Source of the DNA: Anisakis pegreffii
Lineage: Eukaryota > Nematoda > Chromadorea > Rhabditida > Anisakidae
Direction: 5' to 3'
Assembly (NCBI GenBank): GCA_035041965.1
Contig: JAPYMA010003029.1
Span: forward strand, 124,001-188,000
DNA length: 64,000 nucleotides
The position numbers and the translations under genes were made by a program. Position 1 is the stretch's first letter, and the number at the start of each line of letters is the position of its first letter. The notes under the pieces are model-generated. The model saw only the letters and a program-made list of their open reading frames with translations. It ran no database searches and was not told where the DNA came from. This document shows positions 50,296 to 61,587 of the stretch, piece by piece.

Positions 50296-50371
50296 ATGTG
50301 ATAGCAGTAAAAACTCCCTCACAATACAATTGAACAAGTTAAAATACACCTTAAATGTCACCTAATTTCAC
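50296..50371 (+). repeat. ~75-bp dispersed repeat, copy B
   Basis: Second copy of 49836-49910, same orientation, about 460 bp away. Confidence 0.7.
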
Positions 50372-52542
50372 GATATTTGAAGAATATTCATTAAGTCATT
50401 TATGTGAAGTTCAATCATTTGCTCGGATACAATTGAAGTTTGTTACCAGATTCCTTGTCTTGTTTGCTTTTTGCCTTCAACAACTTGCAAACCGGCAAAA
50501 CTCCTGCGACAAATAATGACACCACAATAAAACTTCCTTACAATATTTCAAAATGAACTCAATCCTACTACAAGTATGATACAATGAAGCTATAGATGTA
50601 ACGCTCAAAATGAAGTTTTGCTATACAAACAAGCCCAGTATATCAGTTACATACCAGCATGAAAGTTTGAGCACAAGAAAGCACACGAGAATTCTTACAA
50701 ATCACGTAGAGAAATTGATGTGAGTAATGTAGATCGAGACAGCATGTTTCTTGTGTTTTTAGTGCATGAAATATTTTTGTATTGAACAACTAAACAGTCA
50801 AAATATTAACATTTCATCTAAACACATTCAATGTTTTCGTTATTCTAGATTCGATTGAAACTATTCGCTTGATTCGTCGTCGCATCCAACCGGTATAGTT
50901 AGTTGTTTTTTGCCTGCGATACAAGAGACTCAATTCATAGAAATCACTCGCATTCCATTCATTCATTCATGTCAGTCAGTCAATCAAAACAAATTTGCAA
51001 ATTATGAATGAATGCAATCCACGAAATTCATCGATGCAATAATGCAATATTCATCGATGTTTACGCGCAGTAGTCACTGCTCATAGTTATTTTCCAGCAT
51101 GCAATTGTTTACTTGGGTGTTTTCACATGAAACTTGCGCTCAAGCAAACATTCAAAAGAGTTGATCGCTTGTGTCAGAAAACACAAAACACATAAGGATT
51201 TAACAATATTAGTGGATTCATTGAAATGACTACATCCTACCTTTGATTAACGATTCATTAATGATAAATGATAAACGATTCCTAAGATTAATGATCTCAA
51301 ATGATAATGAATTGCCATTTTCAGAGAATATCATTAACTGCTCGTTAGCATCCTATCAGAAGTTTATCTTCACAACTCAGAGTGCTTCCAGCAGAATATC
51401 TCATCAGTCAACATTCATCACTGACATTTACGTTAGAAATAATGATGTGACTGAAACGAGAAATTAATAAGCGTATGCACAAATATTATTTGATGTATTC
51501 AATATAATCGTTCATTTCTGCAAATCCAAACATAATATTATTCAAGTCGATACAAACAACAAGTTGGATGCATGCGACATTATACGGTATGGACTCGTAA
51601 ATATAATTTTTGATGCATAATGTTTATTAATGCATGACGTGTGACTTTACTCTATTACATTTCATTTTTTGAGCCAGCCCAGTGTCGTCTAATCCAAAAC
51701 CATATCTCATTTAAAAACTCATTGTAACTGGCCGAAAGAGCAGCAACTCTTTACAAATGCAAAACTAGAGTAATCGGTTAATATAAGCCGAATTTATGTG
51801 TCTTTCTTTAGATGACAGCTAACTGCAAACCAAGCCACTACTATAAATCATCGATTGCTTCCAGTTTGTTTGAGACAAAGAGCGAACTTTCGCCGATTCG
51901 ACTGATTCATTTTGTTTCCCAAAAATCTCAACTTCTATTCAACTCGAATCAAGTTGCGCCATAAACTGCTTTTAGCGTGTAAATTTGATTAATTTTGCAA
52001 AAAGTTCCTTCCTGATGAAGTCACTACGAAATTACTCCAACTCAAAATCGTATATTCGCTCGATTGATAAATTGACGCTTAAGTTGATAATTGCTTCGCT
52101 TTGATACGATGGTGATAATCTTATTGAAAGTAACCTATTATGAAACCCACAAAAAATTCTTCATAAAACCAAATTCAGAGCCAGATTGCAACCAACCAAT
52201 CGCCTGCTATAACATTTCTCATGCACAACAAGTTTTTATCTCTTTCTGGACTTAGCAAAAGCCCATTTCACGCTAAATCAGTTTTTCAGAACTGAATTGA
52301 TGGATTAATGTAGCAAAGCAAGATGAAAAATCGACTAAGCGTACTCGAATTAAATTTTCAGATAATCGAAGTTGACTCGAACTTATGCCCTAATATCTTT
52401 GTTCATAAAAGTCTTTATCACGTGGAGGCAATAATATGGTAATCACTCTTAGAGCACCACGCAGTATTTCTTCATTTTACCAACATGGTATCCAAAAATC
52501 TGAATGAACCATTTCTAGTGTTATTTCGTTCAGATAAGTTCA

Positions 52543-52678
52543 ATATCCCTACAAATGTTAGCAATTGTAAGCCAAACATATAAGCATATCCCACAATCAT
52601 ATCAAAATTTGCCAAAATGATCCAATAGTAAATATTTTCCGTAAGCATCTAGCATTAATATTGATAGAAACTAATAAG
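52543..52678 (+). repeat. ~136-bp dispersed repeat, copy A (empty site)
   Basis: Runs from ATATCCCTACAAATGTTAGC to ATATTGATAGAAACT and matches 53283-53550 except for a few substitutions. The site CTAGCATTA at 52649-52657 is intact here, so this copy preserves the state before the insertion seen in copy B. Confidence 0.92.
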
Positions 52679-53282
52679 TGTGAATACATATTATACGTTA
52701 CACCTATCAAAAAACATCATATCAAATGCACGGACAAATTTCTTCTTAAAATGCTTGATTTAGAATGCATCAAAAAAGTAATTAGCACATTAAAGTCGAT
52801 CGTAAGACTTCGTTTGGCCACAATTCAAACAAGACACTGCCTCACATCATTTGCTCACTCACATTTTACCATCATATGAAAAACTCAAGCATCAATCGCC
52901 TAAGGCTGCTGGATTAGATCAACCAGAAGCAAAGTGACGGAATTGAAAATGACTCCCAGAACGCGTCTGACGCCAAACGAACAACAATTTCACGTGGAAA
53001 GTAAACTGAATTAGTCAAACAAGAGTTGCGATGAGATACATTGATGAGAAGGAATCAGCATGAGAATGTGATGATGTTCGCTTCGATTAAATTCAACTAT
53101 CAATCAGTCAAAATTGCCAACTTATTCATTGGAAATCCACTGGAAAAACTGATCTGATAAAGTTAGGATTCAGTTTCGGACGTTTCGAACGTAAGTAACA
53201 TTCGCGAAATTAAAATCGCACAATGCGACGACAATTTTATCAATATAATCGACGTGAAACAAATCATTTTTGTTTACAAATC

Positions 53283-53550
53283 ATATCCCTACAAATGTTA
53301 GCAATTCTAAGCCAAACATATCAGCATATCCCACAATCATATCAAAATTTGCGACAATGATTCAATATTAAATATTTTCCGTAAGCATCTAGCATTATGG
53401 CCTGCTCGCCTAACCAGCGGGGTGGCTACAATCAAGGCTAAAACAATGCGCACGGAAACGCGAGCATTGTGGCCAGCAACGTTATAAACGTTTGATAGTC
53501 TGGCCAATCCGGGTAATCCAGGTAATCTAGCATTAATATTGATAGAAACT
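53283..53550 (+). repeat. ~136-bp dispersed repeat, copy B (interrupted)
   Basis: Same unit as 52543-52678, interrupted after ATCTAGCATTA by a 127-bp insertion, then resuming with a second ATCTAGCATTA and the rest of the unit. About 740 bp separates the two copies. Confidence 0.92.
53398..53524. mobile_element. 127-bp insertion with 11-bp target-site duplication
   Basis: The two ATCTAGCATTA repeats at 53387-53397 and 53525-53535 are a target-site duplication, proven by the uninterrupted paralogous site at 52649-52657. The insert is much richer in G+C than its surroundings. It has no long terminal inverted repeat and holds an internal hairpin ACAATGC/GCATTGT (53443-53470) and AACGTTATAAACGTT. 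It ends in two nonamers, CCGGGTAAT CCAGGTA(AT). An 11-bp duplication and a short repeat tail would fit a small LINE-mobilised (SINE-like) element. No good pol III B box is seen, so the class is uncertain. A related CCAGGTAAT tandem occurs at 23.53 kb. Confidence 0.85.
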
Positions 53551-53940
53551 GATAAATATGAACTTCCTAACAAAGGTAACAGTGCATGAAATGGACCAAA
53601 ATTCACGATTCATCAAATTTTTACGGTTCACGGCAAACTGACACAATTCATTCATCATCAATTAGTCATCATAATATGCACTCTCGAATTAAATCTGCAT
53701 AAACAAATCGTCAACAAGCCAATCATGTACAATCACCAAACACAAATGACAACAAGCATGAATTTCATCAGTCTTCACGCATCATCCACTTATACGTCGG
53801 CTCAAATGAATCAACGCAAAAAACAAAATACGCTCAAATTACAAATGCCATTGGAAAAACCACAAATAACCAGTAGGAATCAAATTCGTATGAAAAAAAT
53901 TCCAAACAAAATGTTTAAAAATCAAAAAGTACCAAAAGAA

Positions 53941-54052
53941 GTCAAAAGTCAAAGAAAATCCCAAATTCATAGAAAATCGCACGTTTACGATAAAATTTTG
54001 CAGTAGAATAACTAACTCTCAAATGATGTGCTTTCATCGTTTTCTATGCTAA
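53941..54052 (+). repeat. Dispersed repeat delta, copy A
   Basis: Matches 54839-54979: GTCAAAAGTCAAAGAAAATC, CCAAATTCATAGA, then AGTAGAATAACT and GATGTGCTTTCATCGTTTT. It lies at the end of a Lys/Gln-rich 93-codon frame (53725-54006) that looks like low-complexity noise. Confidence 0.88.
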
Positions 54053-54450
54053 AAGATCATGCTGCGTATGGTTCGTTTAAAAACAACATTTCATATTCTT
54101 CAGTGCAAATTAATTCTAGGAATAAATTGTTCACAAATCACAGTCACACATACGAATGAATACATTTATACTTCACTTAATGCGTTCTCGTTTGATTACC
54201 TCTTCAGCAGTCAAACCTTTAACTCCCTATTCACTCAATACAATCTAATCGTATTTGTTATGATTCAGTGAGCATCGTTCGTTCGTTAAAACGACGAAGT
54301 CAGATTTTCAAATTTGGCTGCTTATTCGCTCCGCTACTCATATTTATGCTGCCACCCACCTAAAAGAACCAGAACGCTAGAGAGGGTGGTGGAACGTGTG
54401 AATGAGCAATCAGAGTGAATAAATTAGAATTAATAAAGGGATTAATTAAG

Positions 54451-54466
54451 CATGCATGCATGCATG
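54451..54466. repeat. (CATG)4 self-complementary microsatellite
   Basis: Four CATG units; the run is its own reverse complement. Confidence 0.9.
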
Positions 54467-54838
54467 ATTCATAGGTAGGAGTAAATTGTAAACAGTTACT
54501 CAATCCTATTAGTCTAACAATCAGTTTATTGTTATGGCTAGCATTATCAATTTCGTCACTATTATGTATTTTCAATGTCCATCAATATCACCTCATTTTC
54601 ACTCGTGATAGTTTATCATTATCATTCTACAAGATCCTAGACGATCAGGTTCACTCAGAGAGAATTTCATTGAAATCTGCGCTCACTGATGAGGAGTTCC
54701 GCTTAAGAATTCAATGATATCGATATTCGATTCTTAGATGGACTCTGGAATTCAGATCAAAAACTGGTACGTGCTGATAGTGTTGCACGTTTGGGCAATG
54801 CCTCGACTAACACTTTCAAACAACAGTCATCTTGCAAA

Positions 54839-54979
54839 GTCAAAAGTCAAAGAAAATCCCAAATTCATAGACAATCGCCCGTTTCCGATTAATTTTTTTT
54901 TCATTTGATAAATTCATAAACATAATTTTATAGTAGAATAACTCTAAAATGATGTGCTTTCATCGTTTTGTATGCTAAA
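54839..54979 (+). repeat. Dispersed repeat delta, copy B
   Basis: Second copy of 53941-54052 with about 30 extra AT-rich bases in the middle (poly-T and TTCATAAACATAATTTTA). Confidence 0.88.
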
Positions 54980-56526
54980 GTATAAACTCTATGTATAAAC
55001 TCAGCGTATAAACTCTAATATACACCACCAAACATTATCCAACTGCTCCATCCATCTAATGATGACAATATCGAAATTCCACCACGAACGAACTCTCTGC
55101 AGTGATCTTCTTCAGTTCTACGACACATTCGAAAGTTTCCAATTACAACAAACAGCAAAACTTTCAGTTTTGAATTTCCAATTTTAATCAGCTCGAATAT
55201 TTTTGATGAAAAAAGCCAAAGCATATAAATCAACAGCATTTTTCTCGTCAGTCGAAAATGAATCGCATTCCATCTAAATTTTATAAATGTTATTCGGCTA
55301 AGTAAACTGATTCCCTTGTGTAGCATTGATCACAAGTTCTAAAGGCAAACACAACAACTTTGGCCTGTTCAATGCCCAACTAATTGCATATGTCAATGTC
55401 GTATTCTCCCTTGAGAATGTATTCTATCATATTTCATGAAAAGAGCACTACTCAAAGTGCAAAGTGTACAAAATTTTCAAACGACAAACTAACTAAGTGA
55501 ATGAATCTGATTCATAGTCTAATATAAAGCTATTGTGATAGATTTCACGCAACTTAACTCATATGATAGATTATTCCTCAACAATGCTCCATCATCCATC
55601 TCATAACTGAAAAATCTGCTGGCATCTAAATTTGTTGGAAGCACTAACAACTGGATGTGGAATTTTGACTTTTCGAATTTCATTCTGCTACACGCCTACT
55701 ACAATTAATGTGTTCACGATAAACACCCCACCCCTAATTAGCAGCAATTTTCAGAGTTGTTTAAACATCACACTTTCTTAATGATTCCTCTCAAGTTAAC
55801 CCCTCCATAATTCAAATGTAAATTTTACAAAAAATTTGAGTGCCTTGTGGTATTTTTATCACCAAATCTCAACAGGTACTCTTCACAATCAATGTTGAGC
55901 TAATGTTCGGGCGTACTTAAGAGCCCTTCACACGAACTGAAGTATCACTACGACACTCTCATCACCATTATTTTAAGTTGTTCGAAACTATCACGAATGT
56001 GACTAACCATCAAACTTTAAATCGCTGTTATTCTTAAACTATTTGATTGAAACGAAATTCGAAATTCATTCTGAAAAGAGTGAAGTTTTCCAGTTCCCAT
56101 ATGTAACACTTTTGCTGAAGTGGCTCACTTACACAAAATGCCTCAAGTCCTTCATCGCCTCTTATATTCATTTAGTTACTCAAGTGTAATCAGTAGTTTA
56201 TCACATCAACTGAAAGTAGCAAAAAGAAGACGAGCTCAATTATTTAACAATAAGATGTTGCTTGAAGTTAGTACTTGAAGTAATTAAGGCAATTTTTACC
56301 TAGAACGAATGAATCGAATAATAAACACTCATTGAAGAATCTATTAACATTTTTTATGCTGCATATTTTGAGAGCATAACAAAACCAGATGTGAGTGTAT
56401 GTGCATTGAATAAATTTCAGGCGAAACGAAAATATACCCAAAACATTTCTTTTTCTACTGATTTAGTGGAGCAGGTTTTGCGCACAGATCATCGAGTACT
56501 CTAAAAGCTTTCCAATGAAGTAATCA

Positions 56527-56546
56527 CATCGCATCGCATCGCATCG
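56527..56546. repeat. (CATCG)4 microsatellite
   Basis: Four perfect pentanucleotides, about 40 bp before the 218-bp tandem duplication. Confidence 0.9.
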
Positions 56547-56583
56547 AACCGTATGAAAATGAAGCACCACAAAACGACGCACA

Positions 56584-57016
56584 ATACACTTAATATAGTT
56601 CTTATTGAGAAAGTATTACCTGCTCAATCAACCATCTCTAATTGCACAGGTAATATGAAATGAAAACTAAATTACTATTTGATCCACTTATTACCACCAT
56701 GCGCCCTATAAAGGGGGAAAGCTTTCAAGGACGATACACGATGATACCAGGCGATTGATTCGTTGATAAGTTCTAGCCGAATCAATCTTGCAGTACAAAC
56801 GATACACTTAATATAGTTCTTATTGAGAAAGTATTACCTGCTAAATCAACCATCTCTAATTGCGCAGGTAATATGAAATGAAAACTAAATTACTATTTGA
56901 TCTTATTATTACCGCCATGCGCCCTATAAAGAGGAAAGCTTTCAAGGACGATACACGATGATACCAGGCGATTTATTCTTTCGCAAGTTCTAGCCGAATC
57001 AGTCTCGCAGTACAAA
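56584..57016 (+). repeat. 218-bp tandem duplication
   Basis: Copy 1 at 56584-56801 and copy 2 at 56802-57016 are joined head to tail with no spacer. They share ATACACTTAATATAGTTCTT at the start, GGAAAGCTTTCAAGGACG and ACACGATGATACCAGGCGAT inside, and GCAGTACAAA at the end. Copy 2 is three bases shorter and differs by scattered substitutions. No coding potential is evident in either copy. Confidence 0.95.
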
Positions 57017-57782
57017 TTCACTTTTGATGAATGCAATGAGCCCATTTCGTCAACAACATCGTTTTCGTTCCTATAATCAAGCAGAAAGCAAGTTGATTTG
57101 CTCAACTTCATGTGTTCCATTTTAGAATACTAATGGCATGGCCAAGCAATTAGTGTGTACAAAACTTATCAAATGAACGCGTAAATAGAAATACGTTCAG
57201 TAAATACATTTCAAGTAGTTCCACTAACAATGAGCAAATTATTCAATTCCAGTAGGAATAGAGTAGTGAAATGAGGAGTAGCTTCGGAAAAAAATTCGCT
57301 TGATGAGATGTGACATTTGAAAGGGCGACTACAATTTGCTAAAGTAGGTGTTTAACGATTACCATACGGAGTAGCATAGCATCAACGAAAACGATAACAA
57401 TATCCAACAATTAGATCACCACATTTAGTTAATCGTGTGTTAACAACGGCAAAAGACGAAGAGCTCTTTAATGATGTGTGTGCATGTTTAAATCGCAGAA
57501 TCGTCACAAAAATAGAATCAGTTAAATGTTTCTGATTCAACTGATGAGTGAGTGGCAAATGAGCTTCAAAATGTCACTAAAACGCATCTTAAAAGTTGTT
57601 CTAGAGGAAAGAGTTGTGCTACTCATTTCCTATAATTTCAGAGAGGATTTATCCAATCACAAATCAAAGCGTCAAGACAATGATAATTTGAAATCTAATT
57701 TTGCAATTTCATCAGCTTAACTCGGATACGAAAAAACTCACTTGTCACTACTCGCTAATATCAAGTAAGGTAATGGCAAGCA

Positions 57783-57819
57783 TAATGACATCACTACATA
57801 GAACCTAGTGATGTCATTA
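57783..57819. repeat. Perfect 14-bp inverted repeat, 9-base loop
   Basis: TAATGACATCACTA (57783-57796), loop CATAGAACC, TAGTGATGTCATTA (57806-57819). The arms contain TGACATCA, similar to a cAMP-response element, but this is probably coincidental. Confidence 0.92.
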
Positions 57820-60800
57820 AGGGATATAGATTACAGAAAATCTCTTCTGTCCATTTCGTTTCTCTCTCATTTTTTTATCCAGACAAATCCTTCTAATATC
57901 TCAAGAGGATTTCACATATCCTGTAATTGTTTCATCACTCTGCACTGCATCACTCAAAGTTAATCTACGACATGCAACTCATTCTTTCATCTGATATAAT
58001 GTAGTCTCATGCAACTATTTGAAAAATCACATAATCCGGATCGGATAACTTGAGCTTGCAATCCGTATAGCCGTATAATTCGAATCATTTACCCCATTTA
58101 CAAGCAAGCCAGAGTCAGATTATTTTCTAGTTCTCACTCTGATTGTAGCTGATTGTTCGACGCTGCAATCAGATCACAATAGTACTTGTAATCATAGGAT
58201 TTCAACAAAACAAAACGTTCAGCTTCATCTGCGGATCAAAACGAATGACTTCAAAAGGAGTGAAAATTCATTCAAAAAAACCAAGGTTTACAACGGAACG
58301 CACTTAATATCTGCTGAGGTCGTTTAGAATTAAAATTCCAAATTGAATCATAAACTGATCGTGAGAAAAGCACCAGCAAATTAATCAGATTCAACAAATG
58401 AATAGAAATTCACTGATGGCAATGAGTTCTAGCGTATTGTTCAACACAACGTAAATAAATTAATTTCATCGTACGGTGTCAGCTGGCAGAGATTTGCATA
58501 TAAGTGTTACATTAAGTAGCACGTGTTATGTTTCAAGTATCAACTAATGAATTTTGACGTCTAATTAAGAAATTTTCTTGGCTATTCCCTTCATAAACAT
58601 CTAAATGACGAAGCGCTTAAGGTTATCAAAATGTGATAGATTGAATGAAATGAGTACTTGAGTTGTGGGCTAACCACTGAAATTAACTACCGAAATTGAA
58701 TTAGCCACTGAAATCAGCTACAAATGATGAATCAATCATAAACATCAAGTACTGAATTATCGAAAAAAATTTTGATATGAACTAGCGCATTAACTTCAAG
58801 TCAGTGTTTGCTGCAAAATATTGTATTTGATATTATGACTAATTTACGGAAACACTCATAGAATTCAGATAATTCAAACAATTCAAGAGCTCTTAAATCG
58901 GCCAAGCGCCTCAATGAGAAGCATCATTCAGATATGAAATGCTGACATTTTACTGGCTTGCTCTCTGATATGATATTTCTACGAGAGAAAGAGACGATTA
59001 TCAAGCCAATTCGGTTCGTCCACCCCTTTTTCGAGAGTAAATTCTTCATTTCTAGACCAAAATAAACCCGTATCACTCAACTCCATTAAAGTTTCTGTTC
59101 AAAATCCTCACTGAATTCCTAAACTATTCATCGTTTTTTTCACAAAAAAGACCACTAATGATGCGCCCTCAAGGGATCACCAACAATTCACTCTCTGGAT
59201 TGGACGTAAAAAATGAACTTGCCTTATCAACAGAGAATTCTTATGCATCCTATCGTCAACCACTAACACATCAGCAAACGATGACTGATTAATATCCGTC
59301 TATTAACTGATCCCAAATGAATTCGTCAGAAAACTACTGGAGGATAGATATCCTTCACGATTAAAATCGCCCACAAAATTTTGCCCAATACTAATCGGAT
59401 CAGCGCAGCGAATAAAGAGACACTAACTCATCAAACAATTCATGAATACAGTTTTCGAGGCATTTGAACAATTCTCAATCTGATTTGTCTGTTGATAAGA
59501 ATCCACATTCAAGAAATTCAGTGAAAATTTGATCAATTACCGGAATTCAACTACCGGAATGATTCAAGTCTAATTATTAAATGATAATGAATGGATGTCA
59601 CGTCACAATCTATCATTATCGTCGTCATGGATAACGCTTATACACAGGGAACAAACATAAGCGAATATTAATTAGCTTTTGTTGTGCTTGACAGTTCTTC
59701 TCGAATTTACAATGGCATGTTCGTGCGAAGTCGCTCGATAAACTGATACAAACGAATTAAAACTGCTAAATGAACAACACTGAAAAAACAGATGCTAAAA
59801 AATTAGCAATTATACACCTAATCGTTGTTATTCCATAGCATATACGCATTTTGGAACGTGATTTCACTAATCGTAAGCGAAAAGAATTAAAACAACTCGA
59901 ATTGACAGCTCTTCGGATGACATATTCATATGTGGTGGCAACTCAAACAGCCAAAGTTTTGTTGAAACAAGTTTAAAGTGGCATTCAGAACACTCATAAT
60001 CAGTCAGTTGTCTCATGCACCATTTGCCTGTGAATAATAACTGACGTGAATAAAATTTGCAGATTATAAAGTGACTATGCAATTGGTAAACGATATGATC
60101 GCTTGCCTGCTGCTGATATTATGATCGCTTCTCATCATTCAATATCAATAATATCATGTGCTTCGGCGAAACGTCGGCAAATGATGAATACTCTGATTAA
60201 ACGTCGTCAATAACATTGATTTGTTCATTCGTACAGTTGCTGTACACCTCATTTTTATAGTGATACGACTCTATGTAATGTTTAGATTCCACCGCATTTA
60301 GATTCCAACACTAGAGCTTACCGAATGAACCTGAACAAAAGCATTTTTAAAATATGAAATGAACTCCGAAGTGAAATGCGACGTCGAGAACTGCAGTCAA
60401 AGCAAAGCAAAGCAATGGAATGGAATGGCAAAATCGAGAACAGAAAGGCAAACGCTCCAAATTGCAAAGAAGAAGAAGACGAACTACTAATTATGAGCAT
60501 TTAGAGCAGAGCCTAATTCTAGGTTAATTCCATTGCCTCCTCACATGATATCCACCTACCTATTAGCCCAAGCTTACTTTGAATATCAGGGAATTGAATT
60601 AATAGTTTATGTTGAAGTTCATTTTCAATTCTATCCAGAACACACTATGTCATTAAAGAAAGACTCATGCGTGCCGTCGCACACGTTATTGACACAAACT
60701 TCAAGCAGAAAATCGCTTGAGCAAAAAGTAGTATGACTCTAATTGCGCCTTTAACAGTAGGTGGTAAAATGGTGACACGAAACACGAATTCATTTCATCT

Positions 60801-61491
60801 TAAGTCGAAACTGAATAATCGAATGCTTTTGTCCTGAATTGCGACGACCACTTCTTTTGAACCTTCTCTATCGTGAGATTTCAATTTACGAATACTTTCT
60901 CAGAATAAGATTCACAGAACTTATGCAGGTGGCTTATATACAAGCAAACACTAACAATTAATTGTATGAACACAAAAAAAGGGTTCGAAAGAAATTCAAA
61001 TAGCGTATTATCAATAATTCAACCGATTGAATGCCTAGTCTCGTTGAGCAACTACTTTATGTGTTTCAATAGAAATTTAGAACTATGACTGATTCACAAA
61101 TCGATGTAAATCAATACTCTTTCACACAAAGCGTAACGAATAAACTGTACTGTTCGTTATTTGATCGTCTCATAGTTAGTATTGAAGAAATTATCGGTGT
61201 CCACTCAAAAGTACGCATTTTATTCTAGTAGTCCATCGTCAATAAGAAATTCGTTTGATTTCATACGCTCCATTCCTTCGCCAAAGTTGAACATAACATA
61301 AACGATTACACCTACAATTAGCGATGGTTTTGCGCCATCTAAACGCCTCATTGTACGGACGGATTACGAATTAGATGCATATTTGCAGAATCTGATGCCA
61401 GTCCTACTGAAATAGCAATTTTAATAACAGAACTTGAACTGCTTCAATCTGTTTTTTAAGGATCGTTGGAATAACTTTCACACCTTTATTA
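57820..61491. other. Non-coding stretch, no gene seen
   Basis: Short frames only. Small simple-sequence runs (GCAAA and GGAAT words) near 60395-60430. Nothing else was recognised. Confidence 0.5.
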
Positions 61492-61587
61492 AAGAATGAT
61501 TTACTGAAGTTCGCATGTCATCGGTCTAATTGTAAGTTTAAGAATGACTTACTGAAGTTCGCATGTCATTACTCTAATTGTAAGTTT
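61492..61587 (+). repeat. 48-bp tandem duplication
   Basis: Two copies (61492-61539, 61540-61587) sharing TTACTGAAGTTCGCATGTCA and CTAATTGTAAGTTT, with a few substitutions. A third copy begins with AAGAAT and then diverges. Confidence 0.93.

Larger units (their letters stand above)
47995..52542. other. Non-coding stretch, no gene seen
   Basis: Only short random-looking frames. It contains the ~75-bp direct repeat pair at 49.8 and 50.3 kb, listed separately. Nothing else was recognised. Confidence 0.5.

Noticed and set aside
53725..54006. 93-codon Lys/Gln/Asn-rich frame
   Set aside because: Low complexity driven by A-rich DNA. It overlaps repeat delta, whose other copy does not keep the frame.
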